Source: CAJBVG01 sp943371425
GTDB taxonomy: Bacteria; Bacteroidota; Bacteroidia; Sphingobacteriales; Sphingobacteriaceae
Assembly: GCA_943371425.1 (NCBI GenBank)
Contig: CALRUR010000005.1
Span: forward strand, 1 to 64,000
DNA length: 64,000 nucleotides
Direction of reading: 5' to 3'
Positions 62,758 through 64,000 of this stretch are shown in pieces. Position 1 is the stretch's first letter; the number at the start of each line of letters is the position of its first letter. Both the position numbers and the translations under genes were made by a program. Under the pieces are notes generated by a model. It saw nothing but the letters and a program-made list of their open reading frames with translations. It did no database searches and was not told the origin of the DNA.

Positions 62758-62848
62758 AATACCTAAATACTAATATCTAAATTCTAAAACCTAATTGCAA
62801 TTCGTTGCTCCCTGCTCCCTGCTCCCTGCTCTGCGCTCTCAGCTCATT
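62758..62848. repeat. Heptad arrays (CTAAAT and CTCCCTG words)
   Basis: AATACTA ATATCTA AATTCTA AAACCTA (62767-62794) is followed by three near-exact GCTCCCT units (about 62808-62829) and degenerate words to the SDR stop. Positions 62769-62787 are identical to 24732-24750. Confidence 0.84.
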
Positions 62849-62849
62849 G

Positions 62850-63557
62850 CTATGCACTCAAAAGTGCCACCGGCAAAATCTTCCCATTAAAAAACTTATG
62901 TCCAGTAAGTGCAAAATCAGCCACATATTTTCCCATTTCAAAAGCCATAATAGGCGACTGATATCCAGGCAACGATTTTTCGAGCATTTCTGTTTGTGCA
63001 GAACCTAATGCAAGACAATTACAAGCAATTTTTTTATCTAATAATTCAACGGCTATTACTTCGGTTAAAGTGCACAATGCAGCTTTACTTGCAGAGTAAG
63101 AACTGAGCCCAGGGAATTTTGCAGATCCTTGGAAAGCCCCCATGGTGCTAATGTTCAAGATATGTGAAGCTTCGTTCATCAAATGAACTAAATTACGAAT
63201 CATGCGAACATGACCCATTACATTACTATCCAACATTTGATACCAATCGGCATCAGTTTGTTCTAAAAATGGAGTATTTATTAATTCACCAGCGTTATTC
63301 ACTAGCACATCTATTTTACCACTCAATTTTAAATTCAAAAAAGGGAGTAATCCTTGCTCATAATCGCCATTCACAATATCAAACTGAACAGGAATTAAAT
63401 TGCATTCTGGATTTAAATCTTTTGCAATTTGATGCAGTCTTTTTAACTTATCAATATTCCGTGCAATAGCCACCACTGTATGGTTAGAATCTCTTATCCA
63501 TTCCAATGCTGCTTCGAAACCTATGCCACTACTGGCGCCTGTGATGAGGATGTTCAT
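62850..63557 (-). CDS. Short-chain dehydrogenase/reductase
   Basis: This 235-residue SDR has NILITGASSGIGFEAALEW, VDVLVNNAGELINTPFL, NISTMGAFQGSAKFPGLSSYSASKAALCTLTEVIAVEL with the Ser and Tyr-x-x-x-Lys active site, and NCLALGSAQTEM. The substrate is unknown. I chose the ATG at MNILITG; a 14-residue in-frame extension would translate only the heptad array. Confidence 0.92.
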   Translation of the reverse strand: MNILITGASSGIGFEAALEWIRDSNHTVVAIARNIDKLKRLHQIAKDLNPECNLIPVQFDIVNGDYEQGLLPFLNLKLSGKIDVLVNNAGELINTPFLEQTDADWYQMLDSNVMGHVRMIRNLVHLMNEASHILNISTMGAFQGSAKFPGLSSYSASKAALCTLTEVIAVELLDKKIACNCLALGSAQTEMLEKSLPGYQSPIMAFEMGKYVADFALTGHKFFNGKILPVALLSA

Positions 63558-63675
63558 TTGAGTTGTGAGTTGTGAATTGTGAGTTGTGGAAGTTGCCAAT
63601 TTGGTTATTGAGTTATTAAGTTATTAGGCAACTTAGTAGCGTTACCAGTCACTAGTCACCAGTCACTATTCACTA
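63558..63675. repeat. Three arrays in one junction (heptad, octad, heptad)
   Basis: From left to right on the plus strand: GAGTTGT GAGTTGT GAATTGT GAGTTGT (7-nt, before the SDR start); GGTTATTG AGTTATTA AGTTATTA (8-nt) inside a hairpin of AAGTTGCC (63590-63597) with GGCAACTT (63627-63634); then CAGTCAC TAGTCAC CAGTCAC TATTCAC (7-nt) up to the stop codon of the right-hand gene. Confidence 0.88.
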
Positions 63676-64000
63676 AACGTCATAATCTACCACCACCACC
63701 GCTGTTAACGGGTGTGCTTGGCAGGTAAGTATAAATCCTTCTGCTACTTCTTCCTCGGTTAGAGCATAGTTTGCTTTCATATGCACTTTACCTTCTAATA
63801 CTTTGGCTCTGCATGTGCAACATACTGCTCCTTTACAAGAAAATGGTACATCTACATCTTGTTCCATTGCAGCATCTAAAATATTTTTACCATCAGAGGC
63901 TAATTCAAACGAAGTTTCATCTCCATCCAAAATTACAGTTATTTGAGAAATAATTTTCTCACCTGAATCAGGCTTTGCAGGTTCTGCAGAATTGTTTGTT
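63673..64000 (-). CDS. C-terminal part of a PaaE-like ferredoxin reductase (cut by window edge)
   Basis: The frame is open from the stop at 63673 to the end of the window (about 108 residues). It holds a plant-type 2Fe-2S domain with C-x4-C-x2-C in PFSCKGAVCCTCRAKVLEG and the last Cys in ILTCQAHPL. KIISQITVILDGDETSFEL before it matches the C-terminal ferredoxin domain of 1,2-phenylacetyl-CoA epoxidase reductase subunits (PaaE/PaaK). The FAD/NAD-binding part lies beyond the window. The gene may extend a phenylacetate cluster. Confidence 0.85.
   Translation of the reverse strand, partial: TNNSAEPAKPDSGEKIISQITVILDGDETSFELASDGKNILDAAMEQDVDVPFSCKGAVCCTCRAKVLEGKVHMKANYALTEEEVAEGFILTCQAHPLTAVVVVDYDV

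Noticed and set aside
62805..63008. Plus-strand small open frame near the CTCCCTG array
   Set aside because: It is the antisense of an SDR coding end plus repeat sequence, with low-complexity composition.

Overview
The window is a stretch of chromosome from an AT-rich member of the Bacteroidota. The evidence is three secreted proteins with type IX secretion (T9SS) C-terminal sorting domains, promoters of the TTTG / TAnnTTTG type, Bacteroidota-style gene orders (ftsX-DUF3098-uppP-truB-ribF; purN-purH-mreBCD-mrdA-rodA; a sigma factor beside uvrA; tamB beside tsaD), DUF3098 and many short lipoproteins. I cannot assign a genus. I see no phage, insertion sequence, CRISPR array or defence island; the content is mostly housekeeping.

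Layout. 1-160: end of an rRNA operon (5S rRNA plus terminator). 350-7300: a T9SS beta-propeller protein, a tRNA with CAT anticodon, then START-like, LptF/G permease, two glycosyltransferases and ribBA. 7346-15150: tamB divergent from tsaD, an MscS channel, a 67-residue protein and a DUF1304 protein. 15300-23100: a secreted endonuclease I, pirin and nitroreductase, nth, an ArsR repressor with a fused SRPBCC-VOC protein, and recA. 23100-29500: a quinone oxidoreductase-like gene, a propeller protein, a lipoprotein/SCO/MORN/YHYH cluster, and an ECF sigma factor with a small partner. 29700-41000: uvrA, a thioesterase, a T9SS protein, ribF-truB-uppP-DUF3098-ftsX, and leuS. 41000-51000: a lipoprotein, a GDPD, an outer-membrane protein, then the cell-shape genes rodA-mrdA-mreD-mreC-mreB followed by purH-purN. 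51200-55730: an SDR/membrane/bestrophin/AraC operon and a divergent HxlR/isochorismatase pair. 55800-64000: an FkbM methyltransferase, tyrosine catabolism (hppD, hmgA, a FAH-family hydrolase, a flavin reductase), OsmC, an outer-membrane protein, an SDR, and the C-terminal end of a PaaE-like reductase cut by the window edge.

The most unusual signal is not a gene. About eighteen gene junctions are filled with short arrays of degenerate 7-nt or 8-nt units. The unit sequence changes from junction to junction, yet some words recur exactly tens of kilobases apart (27 nt identical at 284-310 and 15280-15306; 19 nt at 24732-24750 and 62769-62787). The arrays often begin at or inside a stop codon and often end just before the next start codon. 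They commonly fold into long hairpins. On either strand the 5' part of a junction tends to be G/T-rich and the 3' part A/C-rich, whatever the gene directions. Two junctions flanking the 67-residue gene share an octad array, an 18-nt core and a heptad array. I know of no name for these elements; heptanucleotide STRR repeats of cyanobacteria are the nearest analogy I can recall.

Regulatory sites worth attention are two operator-like dyads inside a textbook promoter for the ArsR gene, a tandem palindromic operator between the HxlR and isochorismatase genes, and a perfect 14-nt palindrome with CCTGCAT repeats upstream of recA.
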